The notes beneath the pieces were generated by a model. It worked only from the letters and a program-made list of their open reading frames with translations, ran no database searches and was not told the DNA's origin. A DNA stretch of 6,423 nucleotides from Bacillota bacterium (GTDB lineage: Bacteria; Bacillota; Clostridia; Peptostreptococcales; Thermotaleaceae): assembly GCA_023623095.1 (NCBI GenBank), contig JAMNXX010000211.1, positions 1 through 6,423 on the forward strand, read 5' to 3'. The position numbers were made by a program, and so were the translations under genes. How positions within the stretch are numbered: the first letter of the stretch is position 1; every line of letters begins with the position of its first letter. Positions 5,091-6,423 of this stretch are shown piece after piece.

Positions 5091-6423
5091 TTATAAAATC
5101 TTGTATTCTGCAAGTTTCCGATATAAGGTCGCTCTGCTGATTTTCAAATCCTGCGCAATTTTCATCTTAGCATCTCGTGAATCTCCATATTCAGAAATCT
5201 TTTCCATCAAAATCTCTCTTTCAAAATTTTTAATTCGGCTCTGTAAGGAAAGCCCCGAATCTTTCCTTTGAAAGCTCTGGTATCTTTTCCGAAGCCTCGG
5301 AGGCACTGCCTCTACCCCTATTTCATCAGAAAATGTCATATTGACTCCGTACTCTACTGCATTTTCTAGTTCTCTTACATTTCCAGGCCAATCATATGCA
5401 AGATAAATTTCTTCCGCTTCTTTCGAAAATCCTGTGATCGATTTTTTCATAAAAGCATTGTATTTTTTTAAGAAATAATCCATCAACAGCGGGATATCCT
5501 CAGCCCTTTTTCGAAGTGGCGGTATTCTCAAGGGGATCACGCTCAGCCGATAGTACAAATCCTCCCGAAATTCTTTTTCTTCCATCATTTTTTCCAAATC
5601 TCTATTTGTAGCTGCAATCACACGAACATCCACACAGATCGTCTTGTTCCCCCCTACCCTCTCAAAACGCATATTTTGAAGAACATGAAGCAATTTTACC
5701 TGCAAATGCAAAGGCATATCTCCTATCTCATCTAAAAAGATCGTTCCTCCATTTGCCAATTCAAACTTCCCCATCTTCCCTTTTTCTCTTGCCCCTGTAA
5801 ATGCTCCTTTTTCATATCCAAACAATTCACTTTCCAAAAGGGTTTCCGGGATCGCCCCGCAATTGACGGTCACAAAAGGTCCGCAGCGTCTGGAGCTCTT
5901 ATAATGAATCGCTCTTGCAAACATTTCCTTTCCGGTGCCGCTCTCACCCGTAATCAGAACGGTAGAATTTCCTCGTGCAACGGTCTCTGCCTGTTTTTTT
6001 ACTTCGGCAATTTTTTGACTGTTTCCGATAATATCATCCAACGTATATCGAACGTCTCTTTGGCTTATATTGTAAACTAATTTTCGCGCCTCCGTGATGT
6101 CTCGGAAAGAAATAACCACTCCACAAAAATTTTCTTTTCCTTCGATGGGTTTGGTCGTAACAATGAAATGAAATTGTTCCATTCCTCTTTTAAAAATCTC
6201 TTCTTGCTCTGTATAGCCTTTTCCTGTTCTGAGCACCTCCAATGCAGGCGCATCCGGCATAAAGACAGAAAGATGTTTGCCGATCATCTCTTCTCTGGAG
6301 CTTTTTAACAGCACTTCTGCAACAGAATTGCAATGGGTAATGCATCCGTTCTTATCGATCGCTACAACCCCTTCGTGTATCGTTTCTAAAATCGTCATGA
6401 TCTCATTGTTTGCAATCTGTATT
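5091..6423 (-). CDS. PAS-domain sigma-54 enhancer-binding transcriptional activator (partial, N-terminus beyond window)
   Basis: This protein uses ATP to open sigma-54 promoters. Numbering is from the Met at 6398. A PAS sensor domain covers about 1-105 and ends in FRDITEARK. The AAA+ domain runs from about 122 to 345, with Walker A GESGTGKE (151-158), the sigma-54-contacting GAFTGA loop (198-203), Walker B GGTIFLDE (217-224), REDLYYRL (278-285) and WPGNVREL (337-344). A Fis-type helix-turn-helix lies at about 409-431 (SRATLYRKL). All key residues are intact, so it should be functional. The frame stays open upstream of Met 6398 to the window edge (IQIANNEIM) with no ribosome site, so the true start is outside. 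No response-regulator receiver domain is seen, so PAS ligand sensing is the likely input. It is the natural candidate activator for the -24/-12 promoter at 666-683. Confidence 0.95.
   Translation of the reverse strand, partial: IQIANNEIMTILETIHEGVVAIDKNGCITHCNSVAEVLLKSSREEMIGKHLSVFMPDAPALEVLRTGKGYTEQEEIFKRGMEQFHFIVTTKPIEGKENFCGVVISFRDITEARKLVYNISQRDVRYTLDDIIGNSQKIAEVKKQAETVARGNSTVLITGESGTGKEMFARAIHYKSSRRCGPFVTVNCGAIPETLLESELFGYEKGAFTGAREKGKMGKFELANGGTIFLDEIGDMPLHLQVKLLHVLQNMRFERVGGNKTICVDVRVIAATNRDLEKMMEEKEFREDLYYRLSVIPLRIPPLRKRAEDIPLLMDYFLKKYNAFMKKSITGFSKEAEEIYLAYDWPGNVRELENAVEYGVNMTFSDEIGVEAVPPRLRKRYQSFQRKDSGLSLQSRIKNFEREILMEKISEYGDSRDAKMKIAQDLKISRATLYRKLAEYKIL

Overview
The window is AT-rich with Clostridia-like features: strong AAGGAGG-type ribosome binding sites, A/T-rich intergenic regions and low-GC codon choice. 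It looks like part of an amino-acid or amine catabolism locus of a fermentative anaerobic Firmicute. No tRNA, rRNA, CRISPR array or insertion sequence was seen. Every convincing gene is on the minus strand, so the transcription order runs from high to low coordinates.

Layout in transcription order: (1) 5091-6423, a PAS-AAA+-Fis sigma-54 enhancer-binding activator whose N-terminus is cut by the window edge. (2) 4732-5090, an AT-rich gap with a good sigma-70-type promoter at 4814-4842. (3) 4528-4731, a small acidic protein of 67 aa with no recognised family, with a 12-bp inverted repeat over its first codons. (4) 3012-4480, an NhaC-family antiporter gene split by a single frameshift near 3560-3570, followed by a 13-bp-stem terminator at 2907-2961. 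(5) 2473-2906, a long leader with repeated TTATGCAACAGT motifs, hairpins and a seven-codon mini-ORF with a very good ribosome binding site. (6) 991-2472, an intact NhaC-family paralog that starts at GTG. (7) 579-990, a gap with a degenerate-looking small ORF, two perfect palindromes and a textbook -24/-12 promoter. (8) 1-578, the N-terminal 192 residues of a class III aminotransferase, most like 4-aminobutyrate aminotransferase (GabT).

Reading as a system: the sigma-54 activator (probably ligand-sensing through its PAS domain) is a good candidate to switch on the aminotransferase from the -24/-12 promoter at 666-683. Palindromes at 713-728 and 735-754 lie where an activator or repressor could bind. 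The two NhaC-type carriers may exchange sodium and protons, or may move the amine or amino-acid substrate or product of the pathway. The link between regulator, carriers and aminotransferase is inferred from proximity and promoter type, not proven. The main oddities are the frameshifted carrier, the TTATGCA-containing elements shared by the two long leaders, and small ORFs of doubtful status.
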